Source: Flagellimonas pelagia (GTDB lineage Bacteria; Bacteroidota; Bacteroidia; Flavobacteriales; Flavobacteriaceae). Taken from it: a stretch of DNA of 64,000 nucleotides. Positions 26,498 to 35,424 of the stretch are shown one piece after another; within the stretch, counting starts at the first letter, position 1; the number at the start of each line of letters is the position of its first letter. The notes under the pieces were generated by a model. The model was not told the origin of the DNA. It saw only the letters and a list, made by a program, of their open reading frames with translations, and did no database searches. The position numbers and the translations under genes were made by a program. Location of the stretch: contig NZ_QXFI01000025.1 of NCBI RefSeq assembly GCF_003584135.1, positions 62,001 to 126,000 of the forward strand, read 5' to 3'.

Positions 26498-27415
26498 TCA
26501 GCTTCGGGTCAATTCCGATTTCAGTTTGACTAGTTCACCCAATATTCTGGTTTCCTGAACTTTGTCCGACACTTTTAAAGCCTGCGCCATTCGGAAAATT
26601 TCAAAGTTCAGCGTATCAATCTCGGTCTCCCTTTTATTATTGATGTCCTGCAGGGTCGAAATGAATTGCCAATCGGACATTCGACTGATTTTCAAAACCT
26701 GGTCCTCGAGTTCATAAACGCCCAAATCAATGCCCTTTTTATTGGCAATCAACGCACATTCCGCAATCACTCTTTTGGCCATGGACATCACCTCTTCATT
26801 TCTATGGAAAATACCATTATCCACTTCCAATAATGGACAAATGGAGTTAAATACACAGTTGGCAATGACTTTCTTCCAAATGACTCGTTGGATATCGGTT
26901 TCCTCAACAAACCTAAAATTTGGGGTGTCGAGGGTATCCACCACCGATTTTAGATTAGAGGTATTTTGGTTTATGGTCCCAATCGGGGATTCTGCCACAG
27001 GTTTATAACTGATCGTGTGCTCATCCGTATGTTGGCAGGTCACAAAAAGCACGCATCGATAGACTTCCGTAAATCCTTTTTCCAAAAAAGGCTGCTCCAC
27101 CCCAAGGCCATTTTGTAAAAGTACTATGGGTGTATCCTTAGCATTTGCTGCCAATTTTTCGGAAAGTGCTTTGTTCCCGAATGATTTGTTGGTCAGTACC
27201 ACAAGACCGTCCAATCGATCATGGTCTTTCAAGGTGCTGACCTGAATGTCTTCCTGTATTTCGACCCCATCTTTAAACTGAAGAACAATCTTCTGTTTTT
27301 GGGGAACACCATCCTCCACGTGCCCACGGACCAATTCCACGTGCTTGCCATGACGTTGTAGGCATACGGCCAGGGCTTTTCCAACAGCACCTGCTCCAAT
27401 GATATAGATTTTCAT
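26498..27415 (-). CDS. Ketopantoate reductase family (ApbA/PanE) oxidoreductase
   Basis: NADPH-dependent reductase of 305 residues. The N-terminal Rossmann motif is IIGAGAVGKALA and the catalytic Lys lies in WKKVIANCVFNSI. The family reduces 2-dehydropantoate in pantothenate and CoA synthesis, but paralogues act on other 2-oxoacids, and no other pan gene is here, so I do not assign panE. The ATG at 27415 places the dinucleotide site at the very N-terminus. Confidence 0.88.
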   Translation of the reverse strand: MKIYIIGAGAVGKALAVCLQRHGKHVELVRGHVEDGVPQKQKIVLQFKDGVEIQEDIQVSTLKDHDRLDGLVVLTNKSFGNKALSEKLAANAKDTPIVLLQNGLGVEQPFLEKGFTEVYRCVLFVTCQHTDEHTISYKPVAESPIGTINQNTSNLKSVVDTLDTPNFRFVEETDIQRVIWKKVIANCVFNSICPLLEVDNGIFHRNEEVMSMAKRVIAECALIANKKGIDLGVYELEDQVLKISRMSDWQFISTLQDINNKRETEIDTLNFEIFRMAQALKVSDKVQETRILGELVKLKSELTRS

Positions 27416-27455
27416 ACCACTAAAGGTACCAAGAAAGCTCAGGTGTGGTGCAATC

Positions 27456-29126
27456 TTAATGTAGTTTTATTCCATTTGGGATATAGGGAAGTATATAATT
27501 TTCCAATATTTTTTCCGGCTGTTGGGTTTTCCCGTTGCGATAGTTCCCTGAAGTGATCACCACTACCAAATCTTCTTCAGGAATCACAAAAATATACTGC
27601 CCCCCGGCTCCTCTGGCTTCCACTGAATTGATAATCTTCCCCCCAACTTTGTACTGTCCGAACCACCATAAATAGCCGTATCCATTCTTTTGATTGGTGT
27701 TCTCCAGTTGGCGATAATTTGTGAAGGTTTGCTCTACCCATTCCTTGGATATGATCTGTTTCCCTTTCCATTGGCCCAAATTGAGATACAACTGCCCAAA
27801 TTTCATCATATCCCTTGGGGTCATATACATTCCTCCCCCAAAATAAGGTCTCCCGGTCAAATCGGTTTGAATAATATAATTGGTAATGCCAAGGGGCTGG
27901 AACAGGTTTTGATCCATGTAAAATTCCAGGGGGCTGGGAACGATGGAATCCAAGGCCACCCCCAAAAGATATGGATTTGCCGAGCCATAAAAGGCATGTG
28001 TATTTGGCGGATTGATGATGGGCGCGGCCAAAATGGTCCCCACCCAATCCGAAGACTGTTGGTAATTATCCTCAGAACCCAACGAATTCCTTTCAATCCC
28101 AAAATCAATAGCGTCCAGTCCAGAACTCATGGTCAAAAGGCTTTTCAGATCTATTTTGGATTTTGAACCGTCCTTATAGTCTTGGTACTCTTCGGGCAAG
28201 AACTCAAAAATAGATTGGTCCACACTCTTGAACAGTTTGTAATCCTTTGCCAATCCCACTATACTGGAAGAAATACTTTTTGAGGCCGAACGCATATCAT
28301 GCGAGATATTGGCATTGTATCCATGAAAATACCTTTCATAGATCAATTTCCCGCTTTTTGAAACCAGCACGGAATGGGTGCCTTCCAAAGAATCTGATAG
28401 GATCATGGACTCCATTTCGGCAAGTTGAAGCTGGGAATCCATAATGTCCTTGCTCGTGAATCCTCCTATCTTCCATCTCGATTGTGATTTCTTTAGGTCA
28501 ATTTGTGTTATCAGATTGTTGCCCAAATACATACCGAGCGCAATCTTTTCAGGCAAAAGCTTTCCTTTAAACTCCATTCCAGTCTTAAAGTCCGAAAAGA
28601 AAATACTGTCGTTTTGCTTTCTGAAATTGCCGCACCAAGTGCCTGTGAACCGATCATCACCCAAAATGGGATAGGCCTCGTAATCATCTCCCGAGCCATT
28701 TTCCACACTTAAGTAGAAGAAACTGGACATGAGTTCATCTACCATCAAAATGTTCCAGGTTCCCTCAAATGTTTTGTCTTTGGACTTTGTCAAGGTAATA
28801 TGATAAAGGAGCATACCGGATTTCATAAACCCGTTGATCTCTGTTCCATCCTTTGACAGCATCCCCTTAAATGAAGTCCTCTCCGAAACATGGGATTCCA
28901 CTTTTTTCCCATTGACCCATTGGATGGGCACGGTCATGATTTCCTTATCGTTAAAGATTTTCAGTTTGGCAGACGAGGTCTCCAAGCCTTGTATTTCAAG
29001 GGTTAGGCCAAAGGTCTTGGGATTGGGGATGGTACCTTCCCATCCAGCGGTGTAAGAGGCCACATCCTGCCCGAACAAGCTCCCTGCCCATAAGACAATA
29101 AGAATAATGGTGCTTTGAAGTCTCAT
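27456..29126 (-). CDS. Secreted serine hydrolase (class C beta-lactamase fold) with N-terminal accessory domain
   Basis: Protein of 556 residues with a signal peptide (MRLQSTIILIVLWAGSLFG). Residues about 25-235 form a beta-rich accessory region; the rest is a class C beta-lactamase/DD-peptidase domain. The active serine motif is S280-A-S-K283, the middle motif is probably YGSAN and the third motif GAGGQ replaces KTG. Probably a periplasmic peptidase or esterase rather than a resistance enzyme. First of three related genes in 5 kb on this strand. Confidence 0.88.
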   Translation of the reverse strand: MRLQSTIILIVLWAGSLFGQDVASYTAGWEGTIPNPKTFGLTLEIQGLETSSAKLKIFNDKEIMTVPIQWVNGKKVESHVSERTSFKGMLSKDGTEINGFMKSGMLLYHITLTKSKDKTFEGTWNILMVDELMSSFFYLSVENGSGDDYEAYPILGDDRFTGTWCGNFRKQNDSIFFSDFKTGMEFKGKLLPEKIALGMYLGNNLITQIDLKKSQSRWKIGGFTSKDIMDSQLQLAEMESMILSDSLEGTHSVLVSKSGKLIYERYFHGYNANISHDMRSASKSISSSIVGLAKDYKLFKSVDQSIFEFLPEEYQDYKDGSKSKIDLKSLLTMSSGLDAIDFGIERNSLGSEDNYQQSSDWVGTILAAPIINPPNTHAFYGSANPYLLGVALDSIVPSPLEFYMDQNLFQPLGITNYIIQTDLTGRPYFGGGMYMTPRDMMKFGQLYLNLGQWKGKQIISKEWVEQTFTNYRQLENTNQKNGYGYLWWFGQYKVGGKIINSVEARGAGGQYIFVIPEEDLVVVITSGNYRNGKTQQPEKILENYILPYIPNGIKLH

Positions 29127-29190
29127 TTTTGATTGATTGATGAATTGGCTCCAAAGATGGGATTTCTACTCAACCCAAAATAGGATAAAA

Positions 29191-29994
29191 TTAACGTCGG
29201 GATATTTTCCCCAACATTTTGGAAGGGGTCATCTGGTAAACCCTTTTAAAGTTGGAAATGAAATGGCTCTGATCGGAAAAGCCACATTCGTAGCAGATTT
29301 CCGTCATGGACAGTTTGGTAGAAACCATCATATTGAACGCTTTGTTCACCTTCAATAACCGAACATAATTCCCAAAACTGGTACCAAAATATCGGCCGAA
29401 CTCACGGGACAGGTGCACTGGGTGAATCTGAAGTTGGGCCGCTAGGTTCCCCAGTGAGCTATCAACTCCCTCTTCCATAATCAATTCTTGTAGTTTGCGG
29501 ACCCAATTTGGGGGCTTTTGGTTTTGCTGCTGCCCTTCCATCAAACCAAACACCTCTACTAATAACATTTCAATACTCATTGGGGAATGGTCATCGCTAA
29601 TCTTGGTTTCCATGAAAATGGAGTTCATCTTCCTTTTGACCAAAGGATTTTTTAGGTTTATGCTCCCTTCCAGACCATCTTGTCCAAGATCATATTTTAA
29701 AAACCATTCTTTGTTCAGTTCAATGTGGAATCCACGGGTATAACCTGGAGGTTTAATATTGTAATGGGCATCGTCCCAGTTATGGAACAAAAGACTCCCT
29801 GCTCCCAAGGTGTAGGATTCCTTTTTGTTCGCTTCGAACAATTGGCCCTCCAAAATGTAGGTGAAATAAGGATTTTGATGATAGTGCCAATCCACCTTAC
29901 TGTGGGTATAGGCCGTATCAGTCAATATCATCCCGCCCAAGTCCACTTTTTGGTAATGGTCTCCGTAATACTCCCCCTTTTGCAGTTCCTTCAT
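29191..29994 (-). CDS. AraC family transcriptional regulator
   Basis: Regulator of 267 residues. The N-terminal cupin-like sensor (about 1-130) is followed by a C-terminal AraC/XylS double helix-turn-helix with the signature CGFSDQSHFISNFKRVYQMTPSKM. The ATG at 29994 is used; the codon before it is TTG. It sits among three serine-hydrolase genes on the same strand, which are plausible but unproven targets. Confidence 0.92.
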   Translation of the reverse strand: MKELQKGEYYGDHYQKVDLGGMILTDTAYTHSKVDWHYHQNPYFTYILEGQLFEANKKESYTLGAGSLLFHNWDDAHYNIKPPGYTRGFHIELNKEWFLKYDLGQDGLEGSINLKNPLVKRKMNSIFMETKISDDHSPMSIEMLLVEVFGLMEGQQQNQKPPNWVRKLQELIMEEGVDSSLGNLAAQLQIHPVHLSREFGRYFGTSFGNYVRLLKVNKAFNMMVSTKLSMTEICYECGFSDQSHFISNFKRVYQMTPSKMLGKISRR

Positions 29995-30082
29995 CAAAAA
30001 TTATCAACATTGTTTGGTGTCCAGTGCCAAAACAAGATGAAGTTCGAGGATTTTTCCCGGAATGCCAAATAGTAAGGCTTTA

Positions 30083-31174
30083 TCAATTTGAATCGCCGGC
30101 AGCAAGTACAAGTTTTGCTATTTCCCTGGTCACCTCCGTTGGGGAATTGCAATCACAATTGCTCAACCCAACCGCATAAATATCCTCATCGGGCAAATAC
30201 ACCCCCATGGACTTGAACCCAAAAATGGAGCCGCCATGTTGGTAGCTCAGCGTATCATCCAATTGTTTAATGTGCCATCCATAGCCATAGTTGATAGGGT
30301 CTCCATTGTTCAACGTATAATTGGTGAAGGCCATTTGGGTAGTTTCCTTATTGAGCAAAACATGGTTGTTGAGAACCTCTTCCCACTTGAGCATATCCGC
30401 TACTGTGGACATCAACGACCCGGATGCATAGGGAATGGAAAAACTGATATGCCTGGCATTGCTATAATCTTCCCTTTTATGATAGCCAGAGGCTCTTTTG
30501 GGCACCACTTCACTATGGCTTGCATAGCGTGAAGATGACATGCCCACTTTTTTAAAAATACGCTGCTCCACAAAATCCGCATAGCTCATCCCGGATACTT
30601 TTTCAATGATGTATCCCAATAGTACATAACCCGAATTGTTGTATTTGAACGCTGCTCCAGGGGCAAAATCCATGGGTTCATCCTTAAAGAAATTGATGAT
30701 TTCCATGGGCTCCATATCGTTTTGGGCAATGGTATTGAGTCCTTTGACCCGGGTAAAATCTTTGATGCCGGATGTATGCGTCAACAAATGATGAATGGTA
30801 ATACGGTGGCCATACGTGGGATAATCCGGAATATACTGGGTAATCTCATCTTCCAAATTCAGTTTACCTTCCTCCATCAGCATTAAAATGGAAACCGCCG
30901 TAAACTGTTTGGTCATGGAACCGATTTCAAAAACATTATCGGTCTGCATGGGCACCTGAAGTTCCAGATTGGAAAGTCCAAAGGCTTTGTCATAGAGTAT
31001 CTTTCCATTTTTTGCGACGAGAAAAACCGCGCCAGGGCCATTGTTTTCAAATTTTGTTTCCAAGACTTGGTCGATTTGGGATTCCAAATCCTGTGCGGTC
31101 AATATGGGTTGAATTCCGAGGATTAAAACTGTAAATAGTGCAAGTAGCTTCCCCCTGAAAAAGTTGTTTTTCAT
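30083..31174 (-). CDS. Secreted serine hydrolase (beta-lactamase family)
   Basis: Protein of 363 residues with a signal peptide ending about residue 27 (ILTAQ). The motifs of the class C beta-lactamase/DD-peptidase fold are present: SMTK, YNNSGY and HGG. Periplasmic. It lacks the C-terminal lipocalin-like extension seen in its upstream neighbour. It lies 69 bp downstream of that neighbour and the two are likely co-transcribed. Confidence 0.9.
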   Translation of the reverse strand: MKNNFFRGKLLALFTVLILGIQPILTAQDLESQIDQVLETKFENNGPGAVFLVAKNGKILYDKAFGLSNLELQVPMQTDNVFEIGSMTKQFTAVSILMLMEEGKLNLEDEITQYIPDYPTYGHRITIHHLLTHTSGIKDFTRVKGLNTIAQNDMEPMEIINFFKDEPMDFAPGAAFKYNNSGYVLLGYIIEKVSGMSYADFVEQRIFKKVGMSSSRYASHSEVVPKRASGYHKREDYSNARHISFSIPYASGSLMSTVADMLKWEEVLNNHVLLNKETTQMAFTNYTLNNGDPINYGYGWHIKQLDDTLSYQHGGSIFGFKSMGVYLPDEDIYAVGLSNCDCNSPTEVTREIAKLVLAAGDSN

Positions 31175-31243
31175 GTTTACCTTCCGTTTTTTGATTTGGA
31201 AGGTTGGACGACCTCTTTTCGGTTCAGGTTACAGCGAAGGGTT

Positions 31244-32650
31244 TCATCGTTTTTCAAAATTAAGGTTAGTGACCCTCCCGGCATCCAATTCAAATCCGAC
31301 GACCTTTCCATCGGTTCTTTCAAAACGATAGCGATTGCCATTTGAAATGAACGTATCAGGTGCATTTATCTTCATGGCTTGCGGTTCGTTATTCGGGATT
31401 TTTAACTTCAGTAGGTCATCTTCCATGTACAACTTATATGTCACATCCAATTCTTCACTATAAAAATTCCCGACATAGTCCATTACATCAACCGAAGCCA
31501 AATCCATATCTTTTTCCTTGGCTGTTTCATCCTCTTTTTTATCCGAAACCTCTTTTTGGGGAGGTTCTTCCTTAAATCTGTCCTTTAGAAGAATATCCAC
31601 CACCTGATACGATTTACCCGTTGGGTTGGCATCATCTCGATTGGCCAGAATGATCACTGAAAACTTTTCATCTGGAAAGCGGAGCAATTGTGCCCGGTAC
31701 CCTGCCAAGGAACCACTATGGCTCACCGTTCGCAATCCTTTGTATGTGCCATTGTTCAGGGCAAAGGCATAACCAGCACTTTCGCCGTTGTTCAATACGC
31801 CTTCCTGGTGCATTTTTTCGATGATGGCCTGACCTCCTTTTCCGAGGATGTTGTGGTAAAAGTTCTGGTCCCAGAGGAAAAGATCTTCAATGCTTGAATA
31901 CACACCACCGGAACCTACTAGATCAAAACGCATGATAAGATTGTCAAATCCCTCACCCTCCCTTTTCTTTTGATAACTGAACACCCTATTCTTGATCAAA
32001 TCGGTATTATCGTCATAAAACAACGTGTTCTGCATGCCCAAAGGACTAAAAATATGTTCATGGGCAAACTTCCTGATGGGCTCATGGGATACCTTTTCCA
32101 CGATCATGGCCAGCATAAAATAGCACGAATTGCTGTACAGGTATTTCTCTCCCGGAGTAAAATTCAATTCTTTTTGGCGTTTGATAAGTTCATAGACCTC
32201 ATCCACGTCCAAATTGTCCAAATAGCTTCGGCCCTTCAAATCCATCAAAGTTAGGTAATCCCTTACCCCGCTGGTATGGTGAATAAAATGACGAATGGTC
32301 AACGGGGCTTCGTATTCAGGAAAATCGGGCAGGTATTTTTGGATTTTGTCGTTCAAATCCAATTTGCCCTGTTCTTCCAACAGCAGGATACAAAAGGTGA
32401 CAAACTGTTTGGACACAGAACCAATATAAAAAACCGAAGACGGTGTTATGGGCAGATCGTGCTCCAAGTCTGCCGAACCGTATCCTTTGGCATAGATCAG
32501 TTCACCATCTTTCACAATTCCCAAGGCGGCCCCTGGGGTATCCAGTTGATTCCATGCCGCAAAAATGCTATCTATCTGTGCACTTTCCTTGATCTGGGAA
32601 AAAGACAGGAAAGAAATGGAACACAATAGGGGCAGAAATATATTTTTCAT
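31244..32650 (-). CDS. Secreted serine hydrolase (beta-lactamase family) with C-terminal extension
   Basis: Protein of 468 residues, signal peptide about 1-18. SVSK, YSNSCY and HSG motifs mark the catalytic domain (about 25-350). A charged linker (around 375-395, rich in Lys and Glu) leads to a beta-rich C-terminal domain of about 80 residues. Related to the next gene and to the enzyme at 27456, so the locus contains three diverged copies. The natural substrate cannot be told. Confidence 0.9.
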   Translation of the reverse strand: MKNIFLPLLCSISFLSFSQIKESAQIDSIFAAWNQLDTPGAALGIVKDGELIYAKGYGSADLEHDLPITPSSVFYIGSVSKQFVTFCILLLEEQGKLDLNDKIQKYLPDFPEYEAPLTIRHFIHHTSGVRDYLTLMDLKGRSYLDNLDVDEVYELIKRQKELNFTPGEKYLYSNSCYFMLAMIVEKVSHEPIRKFAHEHIFSPLGMQNTLFYDDNTDLIKNRVFSYQKKREGEGFDNLIMRFDLVGSGGVYSSIEDLFLWDQNFYHNILGKGGQAIIEKMHQEGVLNNGESAGYAFALNNGTYKGLRTVSHSGSLAGYRAQLLRFPDEKFSVIILANRDDANPTGKSYQVVDILLKDRFKEEPPQKEVSDKKEDETAKEKDMDLASVDVMDYVGNFYSEELDVTYKLYMEDDLLKLKIPNNEPQAMKINAPDTFISNGNRYRFERTDGKVVGFELDAGRVTNLNFEKR

Positions 32651-32732
32651 GGGTGCGGAAGTATTGGTCGGTTCTGTGAAGTTCGAAGAAATTTACATCA
32701 AAACCAAGCGCAACAGTCTCGTTACCAAAAAA

Positions 32733-32906
32733 CTATTCTGAACCCCTTCTCTTTTTGTTGTAACGATAAATGGCATAGGCAATCCCGGCCAAGACCACAA
32801 AAGGAAGGTAGCTGCCAATCACGACCCCAATCTCGTAGGAACTGTCAGGGGCTTCCTGTATTTTCTTTTCGATATCGACCTGAAATAGTAAAAAAAGGTG
32901 TTTCAT
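32733..32906 (-). CDS. Small membrane protein
   Basis: A 57-residue reading frame with an ATG at 32906. After an amphipathic N-terminus it has a single hydrophobic segment (about 27-46, IGVVIGSYLPFVVLAGIAYA), then YRYNKKRRG, so the positive-inside rule places the C-terminus in the cytoplasm. The frame is clean and codon use resembles neighbours. Function unknown. It lies 82 bp upstream of the serine hydrolase gene. Confidence 0.65.
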   Translation of the reverse strand: MKHLFLLFQVDIEKKIQEAPDSSYEIGVVIGSYLPFVVLAGIAYAIYRYNKKRRGSE

Positions 32907-32928
32907 GCCATTCTGTTATATTCCAAAT

Positions 32929-32995
32929 GTCATGCTGAACAAAGTGAAGCATCCCTATTTGAAGGGTTTAGATACTTCGCTTCGCTCAGTATGAC
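32929..32995. repeat. Palindromic interspersed repeat
   Basis: GTCATGCTGA (32930-32939) and TCAGTATGAC (32986-32995) are inverted with one mismatch; an inner GAAGC/GCTTC helix adds to the fold. It lies between the small membrane protein and the aminopeptidase gene. Confidence 0.65.
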
Positions 32996-33006
32996 TGTAC
33001 TGACTC

Positions 33007-34299
33007 TTATTTGTTCATCAACTCTTCGATTTCTTCAATTTCAATCGGGATGTTCCGCATCAAATTGAAGGGCTCCCCCTTTTCTTGGATGACCACATCG
33101 TCTTCCAAACGGATGCCCATCCCCTCCGCAGGGATATAGATGCCTGGTTCCACAGTGAAGACCATATTGGCCTTCATAGGGGTCTTCAATGCACCGTAGT
33201 CGTGGGTATCCAAACCGATATGGTGGCTGGTGCCGTGCATGAAATACTTTTTGTAGGCTGGCCAATCGGGGTTCTCGTTCTGAACATCGGCCTTGTCCAA
33301 AAGCCCCAGTCCGATCAATTCTGAAGTCATGATTTTTCCGACCTCTTTGTGATATTCGGCCCAAAGGGTACCTGGAACCAACATTTTGGTGGCCTCGTTC
33401 TTTACCCGAAGTACGGCACTGTACACTTGTTTTTGTCGGTCGGTAAATCTTCCGTTAGTAGGAATGGTACGGGTAAGATCACTGGAGTAATTGGCATATT
33501 CGGCAGCCAGATCCATCAAGATCATATCACCATCCTTTACCTGTTGGTTGTTCTCCACATAATGGAGTACATTGGCATTGGCCCCAGATGCAATGATGGG
33601 CGTATAGGCAAATCCCTTTGATCTATTGCGGACAAACTCATGCAAGAACTCGGCCTCTATTTCATACTCCCAAACCCCGGGTTTTACAAACTCCAGAATT
33701 CTTCGAAACCCCTTTTCGGTAATATCACAGGCGATCTGCATCAAAGCAATTTCCTCAGGTTCCTTCACCCCGCGAATCTGTTGCAAAATAGGGTTGCTCT
33801 TGGCCCATTGGTGGGCCGGATATTCCTTTTTGCATTTTTCAATGAAGCGATCCTCACGTGTCTGGGTTTCCACGGCTTGGCGATAATGCTCATTGGTGTT
33901 GAAGTAGATGGTATCCGCCTCGGTCATCAAATCAAAAAAAATCTTGTCAAAATCGGTCAGCCAATAAATGGTCTCGATGCCCGAAACGGCTGTGGCCTGC
34001 TCCTTGGTGAGTTTGGCACCTTCCCACACGGCAATGTGATCGTTTGTTTCCCTTACAAAGAGGATTTCCCTTTTCTTTTTGTCCATGGCATCGGGGAAGA
34101 GCAACAGAATGGTTTCTTCCTGATCGGCGCCACTCAGATAAAAAATATCCCGGGCCTGTTGAAAGGGCATGGTGCTGTCCGCACTAATGGGGTAAATATC
34201 GTTGGAATTGAATACGGCAATACTTTTCGGCTTCATTTGGGCCATGAATTTCTTGCGGTTGTTGATGAACAGATTGCTATCTATGGGGAAGTATTTCAT
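33007..34299 (-). CDS. Aminopeptidase P (Xaa-Pro aminopeptidase), M24 family
   Basis: Dinuclear metallopeptidase of 430 residues that removes N-terminal residues preceding proline. The N-terminal AMP_N domain is followed by the pita-bread fold. Metal ligands are in DLAAEYANYSSDLTR (two Asp), HGTSHHIGLDTHD (His), FTVEPGIYIP (Glu) and GIRLEDDVVI (Glu). Cytoplasmic, no signal peptide. ATG at 34299 lies 20 nt from a strong promoter match. Confidence 0.95.
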   Translation of the reverse strand: MKYFPIDSNLFINNRKKFMAQMKPKSIAVFNSNDIYPISADSTMPFQQARDIFYLSGADQEETILLLFPDAMDKKKREILFVRETNDHIAVWEGAKLTKEQATAVSGIETIYWLTDFDKIFFDLMTEADTIYFNTNEHYRQAVETQTREDRFIEKCKKEYPAHQWAKSNPILQQIRGVKEPEEIALMQIACDITEKGFRRILEFVKPGVWEYEIEAEFLHEFVRNRSKGFAYTPIIASGANANVLHYVENNQQVKDGDMILMDLAAEYANYSSDLTRTIPTNGRFTDRQKQVYSAVLRVKNEATKMLVPGTLWAEYHKEVGKIMTSELIGLGLLDKADVQNENPDWPAYKKYFMHGTSHHIGLDTHDYGALKTPMKANMVFTVEPGIYIPAEGMGIRLEDDVVIQEKGEPFNLMRNIPIEIEEIEELMNK

Positions 34300-34318
34300 A
34301 TGCTTGTTTTGATTTCTT

Positions 34319-34350
34319 CAAATGTAGGTAATTGTGATACCGAAGACAAA
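34319..34350 (-). promoter_or_regulatory. Promoter of the aminopeptidase P gene
   Basis: On the minus strand TTTG (34350-34347), 20 nt spacer, TACATTTG (34326-34319). Both elements match the Bacteroidota consensus, 19 nt before the start codon. Confidence 0.75.
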
Positions 34351-34378
34351 TGATTACCTTCCCTATCAAAACAAAACC

Positions 34379-34768
34379 ATGCAGCTTTCCCTAAATATAC
34401 CCGCCCTTTTGTTCCCTGCCATTTCCCTGACCATGTTGGCCTATAATGCCCGTTATTTGGCCATTGCGGCCTTGATCCGCCAATTGCACAAACAATTCGA
34501 GGAAACTTCGGCCCAGCCTTTGAGACAACAGATCAACTATCTGAGAAAACGCTTGGGAATCATCAAGAACATGCAAGCCTCGGCCATTATCAGTTTTTTA
34601 TTGGCGGCAGTGACCATGTTCTTAGTCTACGTGGAAATGACGGTATGGGCCAATGCCATTTTTGGGGTAAGTCTGGTCTTCTTGGTCATTTCCTTGATCC
34701 TTTCGTTCTTGGAGGTGCAATTGTCTACCAAGGCCTTGGGTATTCAATTGAAAAATATGGAGAAATGA
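34379..34768 (+). CDS. DUF2721 family membrane protein
   Basis: Membrane protein of 129 residues with three hydrophobic segments and a helical Arg/Gln-rich loop (about 30-60). It matches the DUF2721 pattern (FPAISLTMLAYNARY near the N-terminus). Function unknown. The ATG at 34379 is preferred to a GTG 15 codons upstream, which would overlap the divergent promoter. Confidence 0.8.
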   Translation: MQLSLNIPALLFPAISLTMLAYNARYLAIAALIRQLHKQFEETSAQPLRQQINYLRKRLGIIKNMQASAIISFLLAAVTMFLVYVEMTVWANAIFGVSLVFLVISLILSFLEVQLSTKALGIQLKNMEK

Positions 34769-34853
34769 TGCTTTGGGAGTTCTACGGATAGACTTCTTGA
34801 TTTGTGGGAATAGTTTTTCATCAAGCCTTACGTAAATTCTGAAACACCTTGCT

Positions 34854-34861
34854 TACCTTTG
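34854..34861 (+). promoter_or_regulatory. Putative -7 element upstream of the 34984 gene
   Basis: TACCTTTG matches TAnnTTTG; the message would have a leader of about 115 nt. Confidence 0.35.
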
Positions 34862-34983
34862 TTCTTCATCAATCAGAAATAGCCATGTGCCAATTTTTTA
34901 ACGGTATTCGCCAAAACTCCTCCCACCAGACTTTTTTCGTTCATACCTTTATTTGTGCCATCATCGCTTAACATTATCCCATT

Positions 34984-35424
34984 ATGCAGAAGGTAAAAGA
35001 ATTGGACTTTTTCAGGAACATACGCCAGGTACGCGAATTCCAATTTGGTGTTTTCTATTTTTTTGATGGATTGGTCATCTCCGAAATCAATGAAGGCGAG
35101 ACTTTTGGTTGGCCCATGGCCAAAAAAGTCATTAATACGGCTTATGAGGTTTTGGGAAGGGAGAAGCCCATCGCCTATATTTCCAACCGCATCCATAATT
35201 ACTCCGTGGTGCCAACGGATTGGTTGAAATTTTATAAGCATCGGCATCAATTGGAATTCTATTCGGTGGTCAGTTACAATCAAGGAGGGCTGGCTAGTCT
35301 GGTGCTGGAAAAAATGTTCTTTCAAAAAAACATCCGACAGTTCTCCGATCTGGAAAGTGCCATCAAATGGAGTCTGGCACAAGTAAGCGAGAAGCAATCG
35401 AACCTATCTTCCCAAATGGAATAA
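34984..35424 (+). CDS. Hypothetical protein, STAS/SpoIIAA-like fold possible
   Basis: Soluble protein of 146 residues with no signal peptide. I recognise no named family with confidence. The alternation of short strands and helices with a GLVISEINEG segment and the length are compatible with a small SpoIIAA/STAS-like protein, which is a guess. Its 3' end overlaps the aspartoacylase-like gene by 21 bp on the opposite strand. Confidence 0.75.
   Translation: MQKVKELDFFRNIRQVREFQFGVFYFFDGLVISEINEGETFGWPMAKKVINTAYEVLGREKPIAYISNRIHNYSVVPTDWLKFYKHRHQLEFYSVVSYNQGGLASLVLEKMFFQKNIRQFSDLESAIKWSLAQVSEKQSNLSSQME

Noticed and set aside
27456-32650. Beta-lactam resistance locus
   Set aside because: The three proteins have serine-hydrolase motifs, but the third motif is HGG, HSG or GAGG rather than KTG, and accessory domains point to peptidase or esterase roles.
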